A stretch of 60,625 bases of DNA, taken from positions 1-60,625 of the forward strand of contig JAFSXU010000063.1 in assembly GCA_017443895.1 (NCBI GenBank). Direction: 5' to 3'. Both the position numbers and the translations under genes were made by a program. Source of the DNA: Clostridia bacterium. GTDB taxonomy: Bacteria; Bacillota; Clostridia; UBA1381. How positions within the stretch are numbered: the stretch's first letter is position 1; every line of letters starts with the position of its first letter. Shown one piece after another: positions 21,945 to 30,792 of the stretch. Under the pieces are notes generated by a model. It was given only the letters and a program-made list of their open reading frames with translations. It was not told where the DNA came from and did no database searches.

Positions 21945-24923
21945 ATGAAAATGAAGAAAATTTTAGCTCTTGCCTTGGGCTTTACGGTTGTTGCCTCGTC
22001 ATTTGGCGCATTGGCAGAGGATAAGCCAAATGTCGGCGATGTGCTTACAATCGGCACATATGAAGACAGCGCAAAGGAAACCGAGGCGCTTATCAGCTCA
22101 CGGCCCGAAACCCTAAGACCAATGGAAAAGCTGGGGCTTGGCGCTGTTGCAATAAGGTGTGAGGGATATACCTATATAACATGGCGTATGCTTGGCACAG
22201 ATACGCCCGACACTTGCTATAACATATACAAAACGCTTGGCAGTGAATGGACAAAGTGTAACAGCGAGCTTGTTAAGGTAACAAACTATACCGAGCTTAG
22301 CGATATATATGATTTGTATAAGATTGTGCCCGTAAGGTATGAAAACGGAAGCTTTAAGGAGGTTGAGGAATTAGCCCAAGAGGTTAGCGTATGGGACAAG
22401 AATTATATGGATATACCCATACAAAGACCTGCCGATAATGAGGTAAACGGCGAGAAATATACATATAATCCGGGCGATGCATCGGTAGGCGACCTTGACG
22501 GAGACGGAGAATGGGAGTTTGTTTTAAAATGGGATCCGTCAAACGCAAAGGACACATCTCAGGCAGGCTTTACGGGTGAATGTATAATTGATGCATATGA
22601 ACAGGACGGAACAAGACTCTGGCGGATAAATTTAGGCCCGAATATAAGGAGCGGTGCGCACGATACGCAGTTTATGGTTTATGACTATGACTGTGACGGT
22701 AAGGCAGAGGTTGCAATGCGTACGGCTGACGGAACGGTTGCAGGTGACGGCACCGTTATAGGTGATAAGGACAAAAATTATGCAGTATTGGATAACGGAA
22801 AAAATCTGTCGGGACCTTTGTATCTTACAGTGTTTAACGGTCAGGACGGCAGTGTGATTGACACTACAGATTATTATCCCCAGACTCAGGGTACAACCTC
22901 AGACGGCTATAAATGGGATGTTATTACATGGGGTGATGATCCAAACGGCGAATGGGGAAACCGCTCGGAGCGCTATCTTGCGTGCGTTGCCTACCTTGAC
23001 GGTGTGCGCCCGAGTATGGTATTTGCACGAGGCTATTATTACGGCCCGGGCGGAGATATAGGTGGAAGAACGGCTATTGCCGCATTTGACCTTGTAGACG
23101 GCAAGATTAAAAAGCATTGGTTCTTTGATACGCTTGATGAACAGTACAGATTTAACAATAAGCTCATCGGTCAGGGCAACCATTCAATGAGTGTTGCAGA
23201 TGTTGACTATGACGGCTGTGATGAGATTATATACGGTGCGCTTGCCGTTGATAATGACGGAACGCCCATGTATTCAACAGGCTTAGGTCATGGCGATGCA
23301 CAGCATGTTTCAGACCTTGTCCCCGGGAGGCCGGGACTTGAGGTATATTCATGCCATGAGGACAGAGGTGTTGAGTACGGCTATGAAATGCGTGATGCGC
23401 GCACAGGTGAGCTGTTGTTCGGCAAATTTACAGGCACCGATAACGGCCGTGCGGCGGCAGGCGATGTTGACCCACGCTATAAAGGAGCGGAGAGCTGGTC
23501 ATCGGCAGGTGTAATGACAGCATCTGACGGAACGGTTATTTCAAACAGCTATACCATGCCGTCTAATTTCCTTTGCTATTGGGACGGAGATTTAGGCAGG
23601 GAGATTTTGGATAATGTGTATGTGAGCAAGTGGAACTCCGATACCCAAAAAGCCGATACAATTTTCACGGCAACAGGCTGTGTAAGCATAAACTGGACAA
23701 AGGCAACTCCTGCACTTTCGGCAGACTTGTTTGGCGACTGGCGAGAGGAGCTTGTATTCCCGACAAAGGACGGCAATGCGCTTAGGATTTTTACAACTAC
23801 CGAGCCTACATCATATAAGATACCTACCCTTATGCACGATATTCAGTACAGAATGCATATCGCATATCAGAATACCTGCTATAATCAACCGCCACATCTT
23901 AGCTATTACTTAGGCTATGACACAACAACGGTGCCTGTACCAAAGATGTATACGGTTTTAAATGATGCGAAAAATCCCGATTTAAAAAGCGATAAATGGG
24001 ATATATCCGATTTTTATGCAGGGGATAGGACAGAGCTTGTTTTGGGTGTGCCTACGGCGGTTGTAAACGGAGTGCCGCAGCGTATAGATAATGACAATAC
24101 CGATGTTGTGCCTGTAATTGATGAAAATGACAGAACACTTGTGCCGGTACGCTTTATTTCAGAGGCTTATGAGTGCGAGGTTAATTGGTATGCCGATACA
24201 AAGGCGGTTGAAATAATCGACAAAAACCAAAAACGCATAGTTATGTATATCGGGAACAAGAGCTACAGTGTAGATAACGAGCCTGAAAAGACTATGGACA
24301 CTTCACCCATAATTTTGGAGGACAGGACATATGTGCCGTTAAGAGTAATTTCGGAATTGCTTGATAAGAAGGTTTATTGGAATAGCGCTCTTATCACAAT
24401 AAGTGATATTGATACTGACATAAAAAATGCACACGAAAGATTGTTGCAGATAACAAATGCACCCGTTCCAAAGCGTAACGAAAGAGTTGCAATAAACACT
24501 CTCGGTAAGAAATATTATCCTAACCAGCTTGATGTGTTCGGCGTATCGGCGTCCGACAACGATGGAAATAAAGAAGAAGGCGCAATTGACCTTGATATAA
24601 ACACACGCTGGTCTGCAAGCGGACCCAATACGCTTGTGGTTGACTTGGGCGATGAGGCTAAGGAGGTTATAGGCGTTGCGATTGCAATGTGGAAGGGGAG
24701 CGAGAGAACATATCCGTTTATGATTGAGTATTCTCTTGACGGCAAAACTTGGTCAGAGGCTATGCCAAAAACTCAAAACAGCGGTGAGAGCGAGGAATTT
24801 GAAAAGTATATGTTCCCGCAAACCGTAAAGGCAAAATATATCCGCTATGTGGGCGATGGCGATACAGTACCGAACAAGAACTATTGCCATATAAGCGAAA
24901 TAGCAATTCTCGGTGTTGAATAA
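21945..24923 (+). CDS. Secreted rhamnogalacturonan lyase, PL11, with stalk and F5/8C domains
   Basis: An exported 992-residue enzyme that cleaves the alternating rhamnose-galacturonate backbone of rhamnogalacturonan I by beta-elimination. The signal peptide is at 1-24 (ALGFTVVASSFGALAE). The PL11 eight-bladed propeller covers about 55-690, with repeated calcium-type loops such as VGDLDGDGEWEFVLKWDPSN, DYDCDGKAEVAMRTADGT, VADVDYDGCDEIIYG and LFGDWREELVFPT, as in YesW. Residues about 697-825 are a copper-amine-oxidase-like stalk domain (TLVPVRFISEAYECEVNWYA) and 845-992 a discoidin/F5-8C module that may bind glycan or cell wall. It is the last gene of the run; a terminator follows 7 bp after the stop. 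Confidence 0.93.
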   Translation: MKMKKILALALGFTVVASSFGALAEDKPNVGDVLTIGTYEDSAKETEALISSRPETLRPMEKLGLGAVAIRCEGYTYITWRMLGTDTPDTCYNIYKTLGSEWTKCNSELVKVTNYTELSDIYDLYKIVPVRYENGSFKEVEELAQEVSVWDKNYMDIPIQRPADNEVNGEKYTYNPGDASVGDLDGDGEWEFVLKWDPSNAKDTSQAGFTGECIIDAYEQDGTRLWRINLGPNIRSGAHDTQFMVYDYDCDGKAEVAMRTADGTVAGDGTVIGDKDKNYAVLDNGKNLSGPLYLTVFNGQDGSVIDTTDYYPQTQGTTSDGYKWDVITWGDDPNGEWGNRSERYLACVAYLDGVRPSMVFARGYYYGPGGDIGGRTAIAAFDLVDGKIKKHWFFDTLDEQYRFNNKLIGQGNHSMSVADVDYDGCDEIIYGALAVDNDGTPMYSTGLGHGDAQHVSDLVPGRPGLEVYSCHEDRGVEYGYEMRDARTGELLFGKFTGTDNGRAAAGDVDPRYKGAESWSSAGVMTASDGTVISNSYTMPSNFLCYWDGDLGREILDNVYVSKWNSDTQKADTIFTATGCVSINWTKATPALSADLFGDWREELVFPTKDGNALRIFTTTEPTSYKIPTLMHDIQYRMHIAYQNTCYNQPPHLSYYLGYDTTTVPVPKMYTVLNDAKNPDLKSDKWDISDFYAGDRTELVLGVPTAVVNGVPQRIDNDNTDVVPVIDENDRTLVPVRFISEAYECEVNWYADTKAVEIIDKNQKRIVMYIGNKSYSVDNEPEKTMDTSPIILEDRTYVPLRVISELLDKKVYWNSALITISDIDTDIKNAHERLLQITNAPVPKRNERVAINTLGKKYYPNQLDVFGVSASDNDGNKEEGAIDLDINTRWSASGPNTLVVDLGDEAKEVIGVAIAMWKGSERTYPFMIEYSLDGKTWSEAMPKTQNSGESEEFEKYMFPQTVKAKYIRYVGDGDTVPNKNYCHISEIAILGVE

Positions 24924-24930
24924 AACAAAA

Positions 24931-24966
24931 AAATGCTTGTTTTACTTTAGTAAAACAGGCATTTTT
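24931..24966 (+). terminator. Terminator of the dinB-PL11 run
   Basis: AAATGCTTGTTTTAC (24931-24945) pairs with GTAAAACAGGCATTT (24950-24964), 15 bp with one wobble and a 4-nt loop, followed by T (24962-24966). Confidence 0.92.
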
Positions 24967-24976
24967 GTCATCTTGG

Positions 24977-25004
24977 TTGACTTTTTTTAGAATGAATATA
25001 TAAT
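24977..25004 (+). promoter_or_regulatory. Promoter of the MATE exporter gene
   Basis: TTGACT (24977-24982), 16 bp, TATAAT (24999-25004), directly after the preceding terminator. Confidence 0.75.
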
Positions 25005-25064
25005 ATAAATTGTACATTCTAAATCTTTAAAAATCGAATATACACTTTTAAGGAAACGGTGATT

Positions 25065-26420
25065 ATGGAAACAAAGAAAATTTCTCAATATGATAAAATG
25101 ATAAATACGCCTGTATCAAGGCTTATTTTAACGCTTTGTGTTCCCACAATAATATCCATGCTTGTTACAAATATATATAATCTTGTTGACACTGCATTTG
25201 TCGGAAGACTCGGCACAAGCGCAAGCGGAGCTGTCGGTGTTGTATTTGGCTTTATGGCTATAATCCAGGCATTTGGGTTTATGTGCGGACAGGGAAGCGG
25301 AAGCGTAATTTCGAGAATGCTTGGAAAGCGTGATAAGGAAAATGCGTCGCTATATGCATCAACGGGATTTTTTCTGTCGTTTTTGTGCGGTTTGCTGATT
25401 TTTGTTACAGGCTTTATATGGCTCGATAATATTGTGAGGATTTTGGGAAGTACGCCTACCATTGCGCCCTATGCAAAAACATATATTAAATATATTTTAA
25501 TTGCCGCTCCGTTTATGAGCTCAAGCCTTACAATGAATAATATTTTAAGATACGAAGGCAAGGCGGCACTTGGCATGATAGGGCTTATGACAGGCGCTGT
25601 AGTGAATATGGTATTGGATCCTATCCTGATGTTCGGGCTTAATATGGGTATAGCGGGCGCAGGACTATCAACAGCACTCAGTCAGCTTATAAGCTGGTTA
25701 ATCCTTATCACCATGTTTGGGCGCGGTATGACGGAAACAAAAATCAGTCCTTATATACTTTCAAAAAGCAATTTTAAAACGGCATGGATTATTATGACAA
25801 CAGGCTTGCCAAGTATGCTTCGTCAGGGGCTTAACAGCCTGGCGACGGTTGTTTTAAATTATCAGTGCGCGGCATACGGAGATGCGGCGGTTGCGGCGAT
25901 GAGTATTGTGTCAAGAATTGTTTTCTTCGCGTTTTCTTTTGCACTGGGTATAGGACAAGGCTTTCAGCCTGTTGCAGGCTTTAATTACGGCGCAGGAAAA
26001 TATTTGCGCCTTAAAAAAGCTTACCGATTTACAATACTGCTTTCAAGCGCAGTTATAGTTTTTGGCAGTATATTTCTGATTACATTTTCGGATATGCTCA
26101 TAGGCCTGTTCCGTGACGATCCGGAGGTTATAAAAATCGGAACAAGGGCATTAAGACTGCAATCAGTCGCACAGATTGTTATGCCCGTTTGTATGTCAAC
26201 GGAAATGCTGTTCCAATGCGTCGGAAAACGCTTGAGCGCCTCAATTCAATCGTGTTTAAGGAGCGGAGCGATATTTATACCGTTGCTTATAATTATGGCG
26301 CATACAAGGGGTATTGCAGGCATACAGGAGGCTCAACCTTTGGCATTTGTCCTGTCATTGCCCGTGCCGATAGTGTATGCGGTAGGTTTTTTTAAGAAAC
26401 TTCCCAAAGAGGATAAATAA
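25065..26420 (+). CDS. MATE-family multidrug/sodium antiporter
   Basis: A 451-residue membrane protein with about twelve helices in two homologous halves. The N-terminal half shows MINTPVSRLILTLCVPTIIS, NIYNLVDTAFVGRLGT and GQGSGSVISRMLGKRD; the second half has TTGLPSMLRQGLNSLATVVL and IGQGFQPVAGFNYGAGKY, hallmarks of the MATE exporters of the NorM/DinF type. The substrate is unknown. The start at 25065 follows AAGGAAACGG. It stands alone between a terminator and a promoter. Confidence 0.92.
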   Translation: METKKISQYDKMINTPVSRLILTLCVPTIISMLVTNIYNLVDTAFVGRLGTSASGAVGVVFGFMAIIQAFGFMCGQGSGSVISRMLGKRDKENASLYASTGFFLSFLCGLLIFVTGFIWLDNIVRILGSTPTIAPYAKTYIKYILIAAPFMSSSLTMNNILRYEGKAALGMIGLMTGAVVNMVLDPILMFGLNMGIAGAGLSTALSQLISWLILITMFGRGMTETKISPYILSKSNFKTAWIIMTTGLPSMLRQGLNSLATVVLNYQCAAYGDAAVAAMSIVSRIVFFAFSFALGIGQGFQPVAGFNYGAGKYLRLKKAYRFTILLSSAVIVFGSIFLITFSDMLIGLFRDDPEVIKIGTRALRLQSVAQIVMPVCMSTEMLFQCVGKRLSASIQSCLRSGAIFIPLLIIMAHTRGIAGIQEAQPLAFVLSLPVPIVYAVGFFKKLPKEDK

Positions 26421-26469
26421 ACTTTTGGGTATGTAACACAAAAGCACAATTTTTGTTACTTTATATCAA

Positions 26470-26498
26470 TTGATTTTACGGGACAAACAAACTATAAT
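26470..26498 (+). promoter_or_regulatory. Promoter of the DUF975-type gene
   Basis: TTGATT (26470-26475), 17 bp, TATAAT (26493-26498). Confidence 0.7.
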
Positions 26499-26562
26499 GA
26501 GTGTATATATTTATGATAATCTATCCATAAAAATATAATATAAACAAAAGGGGGACTATAGT

Positions 26563-27504
26563 ATGTGGATAAGAAAAGATTTAAAAGAGAAAGCAAAGGC
26601 AGCATTTAAAGCAAATTACTGGAGCTGTGTTGTTGTGGCGCTGATACTTACGGTACTTGTAGGCGGAGCTGCGTCCATTGCAGGAGTTACAAGCAAAAGC
26701 AGTAACACAAATACAGATACATCCAAACCTCAAACAAGCAGTGAGGAATTAAACCTTGACGGTGATACGCTCAATATTAACGGTCTTGACATTGACCTTA
26801 GCACTGTTGACGGCTCAGGCATTGAAGATGCTTTAAACGCTTTTTCACAAGGTCTGGACAGTGGTGTGATAAACATTAACGGTCAAGATGTTGATCTTTC
26901 GGATGAAGAAGAGGTTGAGAACTTAAAGAATGCAATAGAAGAGTTAAATGACATTGATTTGAGTCAGTATTCTCATGACGATATTGCATCCGGTGTATTG
27001 GGCGCAGTTGCCGTAATCGGCGGAATAATTTTAATGGCTTCTATAGTCGGCGCTCTTATAAGAATATTTCTTTACAATCCGCTTGTTGTTGGCTGTGAGG
27101 GCTTTTTCATGGTAAACAGCAAAGAAAAGGCAAAGCTTAGCGAGATAAAGAGGGGCTTTTCACCAAACTGGTTACACAATGTCGGAGCAATGCTTTTAAA
27201 GGATATTTTCCTTTGCTTGTGGAGCTTGCTTTTCATAATTCCCGGGATTATCAAATCATATTCATATTGTATGGTTCCGTTTATTCTTGCCGATAATCCC
27301 AACATCGGCGCAAAAGAGGCAATAACTCTTTCACGCAAAATGATGGACGGTAATAAGTGGAGGGCATTTGTTCTTGATCTTTCGTTTATCGGCTGGTTTT
27401 TGCTGGCTGGCTTAACAGGCGGAATTTTGGGTATATTCTATGTAAATCCGTATGTCTACAGCACACATGCCGAGCTTTACCATGCGCTTAAAAATAACGC
27501 CTAA
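26563..27504 (+). CDS. DUF975-type membrane protein with an acidic insert
   Basis: A 313-residue protein. It begins MWIRKDLKEKAKAAFKANYW, the basic start typical of DUF975, followed by a first membrane helix near 23-42. Residues about 45-140 are an acidic, Asn/Asp-rich insert holding a twofold motif (INGLDIDLS and INGQDVDLS). Three or four further helices follow, with GCEGFFMVNSKEKAKLSEIK, DIFLCLWSLLFIIPGIIKSY and ADNPNIGAKEAITLSRKMM, all usual in the family. Function unknown. The insert would face outward if the N-terminus is inside. GGGGGA precedes the ATG. Confidence 0.75.
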   Translation: MWIRKDLKEKAKAAFKANYWSCVVVALILTVLVGGAASIAGVTSKSSNTNTDTSKPQTSSEELNLDGDTLNINGLDIDLSTVDGSGIEDALNAFSQGLDSGVININGQDVDLSDEEEVENLKNAIEELNDIDLSQYSHDDIASGVLGAVAVIGGIILMASIVGALIRIFLYNPLVVGCEGFFMVNSKEKAKLSEIKRGFSPNWLHNVGAMLLKDIFLCLWSLLFIIPGIIKSYSYCMVPFILADNPNIGAKEAITLSRKMMDGNKWRAFVLDLSFIGWFLLAGLTGGILGIFYVNPYVYSTHAELYHALKNNA

Positions 27505-27678
27505 CCAGTCGGTATTGAGGGAGAACGGTATATTTTACTAACGGCTCATTAAGAAGAAGAGTGGCAAAAGGGCAGGTAACTCAGGTTATTGAGAAACTAA
27601 TATTGATCCTTGACAGCTGACTATGAAAAATGTTAGCTAAATAACAAATAAATTGGTTTTATGTAGTATTACATACAG

Positions 27679-27717
27679 AAAAACACTGTGGTTGAGTAAA
27701 CAGGCCACAGTGTTTTT
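27679..27717 (+). terminator. Terminator downstream of the DUF975-type gene
   Basis: A perfect 13-bp stem, AAAAACACTGTGG (27679-27691) with CCACAGTGTTTTT (27705-27717), ending in five T. A small dyad TATGTA (27660-27665)/TACATA (27670-27675) lies just upstream. The symmetric A/T tails let it work in both directions. Confidence 0.88.
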
Positions 27718-27755
27718 GCGTTTTAAGGTATATACTTATAGGTATTGTGGCAGGC

Positions 27756-27900
27756 AAGGATACAGGCGGTAATATCCTTGTTATTCATTGCTTGAGCAGT
27801 GCAAATAATGTTGTTTTGGCAACTGCTTCAAGCGTAGGATTTACAGTTTTTCGCAGACCAAACTGCTACTGAAAATACGGGAGCATAAAATCGCTCCCGT
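27756..27900. other. Series of four hairpins in a gene-free stretch
   Basis: The 693 bp between the DUF975-type and SLH genes hold no credible ORF. Besides the terminator, four hairpins follow one another: AAGGATA/TATCCTT (27756-27762/27773-27779), GCTTGAGCAGT/ACTGCTTCAAGC (27790-27800/27822-27833, one bulge), CAGTTT/AAACTG (27844-27849/27860-27865) and ACGGGAGC/GCTCCCGT (27877-27884/27893-27900). They could be a structured RNA or decayed element. I see no convincing promoter for it. The segment 27505-27650 shows nothing I can identify. Confidence 0.4.
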
Positions 27901-28074
27901 AAGATGTTTTACATGGCATACATGGAATATGGATGATGCTAATGGTGCATTGGTGTATTATAGTATAATTACACAGGGCTAAAACAAATTTAAGTGTAGT
28001 TAAATGCCGAATTTGGTTATGCTTAGCAGCACAAAAACAGTCAGTGTTTTTAATTGTTGACTTAAAAGGAATTG

Positions 28075-28141
28075 TATCTAAAAATTGTGCTTATTTATCT
28101 AAGAATTGTACATTTTTAGTTGACGGACTGAATGTTATAAT
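28075..28141 (+). promoter_or_regulatory. Activator-type promoter of the SLH/ABC operon with twin half-sites
   Basis: Direct repeats TATCTAAAAATTGTGCTTAT (28075-28094) and TATCTAAGAATTGTACATTT (28096-28115) are exactly 21 bp apart. An extended -10, TGTTATAAT, has its hexamer at 28136-28141, 28 bp after the GT of the second repeat; there is no good -35. The same layout recurs at 49379-49445. Two in-phase half-sites next to a -35-less promoter are typical of AraC-family activators, and a YesN-like regulator is encoded at 46.2 kb. Confidence 0.75.
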
Positions 28142-28197
28142 TAAAATGTATAAAAGGCTGTATATGATACATTGATTGGAAATGGAGGTCGTAAGGT

Positions 28198-30774
28198 ATG
28201 AAAAAAGCGTTGCCGTTGTTTTTAATACTGTGCATTATTCTTGGCATCCCTACTGCAACATACGCTGAAGTAACAAGCGATATTGTGGATAGAGAGCCGT
28301 ATATATATGCTGAAAAACTGTTGTCCGATATGGGGATTTATGATGGAGTAGAGGCGTTTGAGGCAGCGGACGGTTTTGTAAAGAAGGATATATTTGCGGT
28401 AATTATTACCCGAATTATGAAAATGGAAAATTGCGTTGATACAAGTAACGACATCGGCTTGATTGATGTAGGACCTGACGATTTTGCCGCAAAAGAAATT
28501 TTTACATTGATGAGTTTGGGAGTTCTTGATGTACCCTCGGACGGATATTACTATCCGGGAAAATATATCACATACAAGGAAGCGTCCAAGGCTTTGGTAC
28601 AGGTTTTAGGGTATGATATTACCGTAACGAATAAGACTTTTGACGGGTATTTGTCAAAAGCAAGCGAGCTGGGTATTTTAAAGCATGTTCCGATAGCTCA
28701 GGATGAAAGATTACAGGTAAAACAGCTTACTATGATGTTATATAATGCACTGTTTGTGGATTCTATGGGAATGTCATTTTCGCGTGGCGGACAGGCATAT
28801 GAAATTTCAAATGGCGATACTTTGCTGTCTGATAAATTTAATTTAGAGGAAATAAAGGGGATTGTCAGTGCCAACAGTATTACAAATTTGAATTTCGGAG
28901 AAAGTCTTGCAAGAGGCTATGTGACGATTGGCAATAATTCATACAGCGCAGGAGAGACGAATGCGGAGGAGCTTATAGGCTACAAGGTAAGGGCTTATGT
29001 TAATAAGGATACCGACACGCTTGTTTCGGTTGACCCTGTAAGGTATACAGCCGAATTAAGACCTGAGCTTCACGATTTGGAATATGAGGAACAGGCATAT
29101 ACATACTATGTTGGCAATGCAAAAAAAACAGCCAAAATATCGTCAAAAGCGGATATTATTTATAACCGAGAGGTAGTAGTGTTTGATAAGGACCTTATGG
29201 TACCACACGAGGGAGAGGTGCTTTTGCTTGACCACGACAAGGATAATACATATGATACAGTGATTATAACAGCTTCAGAATCGAGGGTTGTGCAGGAGTA
29301 TTCAAAATCGCGGGGGCAGCTTGCATTTAAGTATTCCTATGAGTCAATAGACCTTAACGCTTTTTCTGAGGACAAAATAACCGTTTTAAAGGAGGACGGA
29401 ACAGAGGGTAAGCTTACTTCTTTGGTTGAATGGTCGGTGTTGAACATATGCCAAAGTCTCAGTGGCAATTACATTGAGATAACAATAACAAACAAAAAAA
29501 TATCGGGTAATGTTGACAGGGTGGTAAGCCGTAAAGGAAAGACCTTTGTGACGATTGGTGATAGTGAATATGAGATTTCATGGTACTATCCGAATAAGGA
29601 TAAGGATGCAATAACTGCAGGAACAACAGCCGTGTTCTATTTGAATAAATACGGAAATATTGCAGGTGTGGATTTTAAAGATGAATGGTATTGTGGCTAC
29701 TTTATAAAATCAGCATTTACAAACGATGACCACGATGCATATATTTTCAGAATTTTTTCTGAGGAAAACGGTGGAGAGATAAAGCGGTATCCTGCAGCAA
29801 AAAGATTTAGGATAGACGACATTTCCTGCGACAGGAACGGCAAGAACAAGCAGGGTACGGATATAGTTCAGAATAAGCTTACATCTCCGCAGCTTGTAAG
29901 ATACAAACTAAATGCGGAGGAGGAAATCACGCAGATTGACACTGAGGACACGCCGGCTCATGAATTGGGGCTAAGGATTGATGTGGCAAACGGAAACAGG
30001 AAATACAGAGCAAACCAGTTTATGGGTGATATAAGCATAAACAGCAATACAAAGGTCTTTGTTGTGCCTGACACTACCAGAGCTTCACATCCTGACGATC
30101 TGAATAATTCAGAGCTTTATATACTGACTAATTCATCATGGCTTGTAAATGACGGATACTATAATGTAACCTCGTATGTGGTTGACAAGGAATCGCTTAT
30201 TGCCGATGCAATTGTTGTAAAGCGTAAGATGGAAGCGGCAAATCTCAATTCCTTTATGGTTGAAGAGATATATACAGTTTATGATAAGGACAGAGGCGAA
30301 GCACTTGATAAGGTTACGGGACGATTGGGAGCAATGACATATGAATATATGGCACCTCAGGGACTTTTAGAATCCAATAATGTAAAACAGGGTGATATAA
30401 TCGCCGTTGGAACACAGCCGGGCGGACTGCTGGAGATTATTACAAAAATTTATGATTATGAGACGGATAAGGTTGTATCCCAGTACGCATCGGGTAACTA
30501 TGATGCACAAATCAAGGTTATAGACGGATATGCGTATAATAAGCAAAACGGAATCGTGCAGGTATCGGCAGGAAGTACATCTCTCTCAGGGCAGAAAAAG
30601 GTGCCTGTAGGTTCGGCAACTGTAGCAATATATGATGTGGAATCGGGTGGAAATCCGGTATTGGAGGGTACTGTAAAGGATATAAGTGATTATGTTCACT
30701 ACCGCAATGCAGACAGAATAATTTGTATTTTAAATTATCAAGTTTTAAAATCGGTGTTTGTATATAAGAGATAA
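28198..30774 (+). CDS. Secreted SLH-domain surface protein
   Basis: An exported 858-residue protein with a signal peptide at 1-24 (LFLILCIILGIPTATYA). Residues about 30-190 contain three degenerate SLH repeats, for example KLLSDMGIYDG, LMSLGVLDVPSDGYYYPG and ASELGILKHVPIAQDERL, which would bind the secondary cell-wall polymer. The remaining 650 residues are a series of small beta-rich modules (FVTIGDSEYEISWY, VFVVPDTTRA) that I cannot name. It is the first gene of the operon with the sugar ABC transporter, so a structural or glycan-capturing surface role is likely. GGAGG lies 9 bp from the ATG. Confidence 0.75.
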   Translation: MKKALPLFLILCIILGIPTATYAEVTSDIVDREPYIYAEKLLSDMGIYDGVEAFEAADGFVKKDIFAVIITRIMKMENCVDTSNDIGLIDVGPDDFAAKEIFTLMSLGVLDVPSDGYYYPGKYITYKEASKALVQVLGYDITVTNKTFDGYLSKASELGILKHVPIAQDERLQVKQLTMMLYNALFVDSMGMSFSRGGQAYEISNGDTLLSDKFNLEEIKGIVSANSITNLNFGESLARGYVTIGNNSYSAGETNAEELIGYKVRAYVNKDTDTLVSVDPVRYTAELRPELHDLEYEEQAYTYYVGNAKKTAKISSKADIIYNREVVVFDKDLMVPHEGEVLLLDHDKDNTYDTVIITASESRVVQEYSKSRGQLAFKYSYESIDLNAFSEDKITVLKEDGTEGKLTSLVEWSVLNICQSLSGNYIEITITNKKISGNVDRVVSRKGKTFVTIGDSEYEISWYYPNKDKDAITAGTTAVFYLNKYGNIAGVDFKDEWYCGYFIKSAFTNDDHDAYIFRIFSEENGGEIKRYPAAKRFRIDDISCDRNGKNKQGTDIVQNKLTSPQLVRYKLNAEEEITQIDTEDTPAHELGLRIDVANGNRKYRANQFMGDISINSNTKVFVVPDTTRASHPDDLNNSELYILTNSSWLVNDGYYNVTSYVVDKESLIADAIVVKRKMEAANLNSFMVEEIYTVYDKDRGEALDKVTGRLGAMTYEYMAPQGLLESNNVKQGDIIAVGTQPGGLLEIITKIYDYETDKVVSQYASGNYDAQIKVIDGYAYNKQNGIVQVSAGSTSLSGQKKVPVGSATVAIYDVESGGNPVLEGTVKDISDYVHYRNADRIICILNYQVLKSVFVYKR

Positions 30775-30792
30775 GGGGGCGACAGTACGAAA

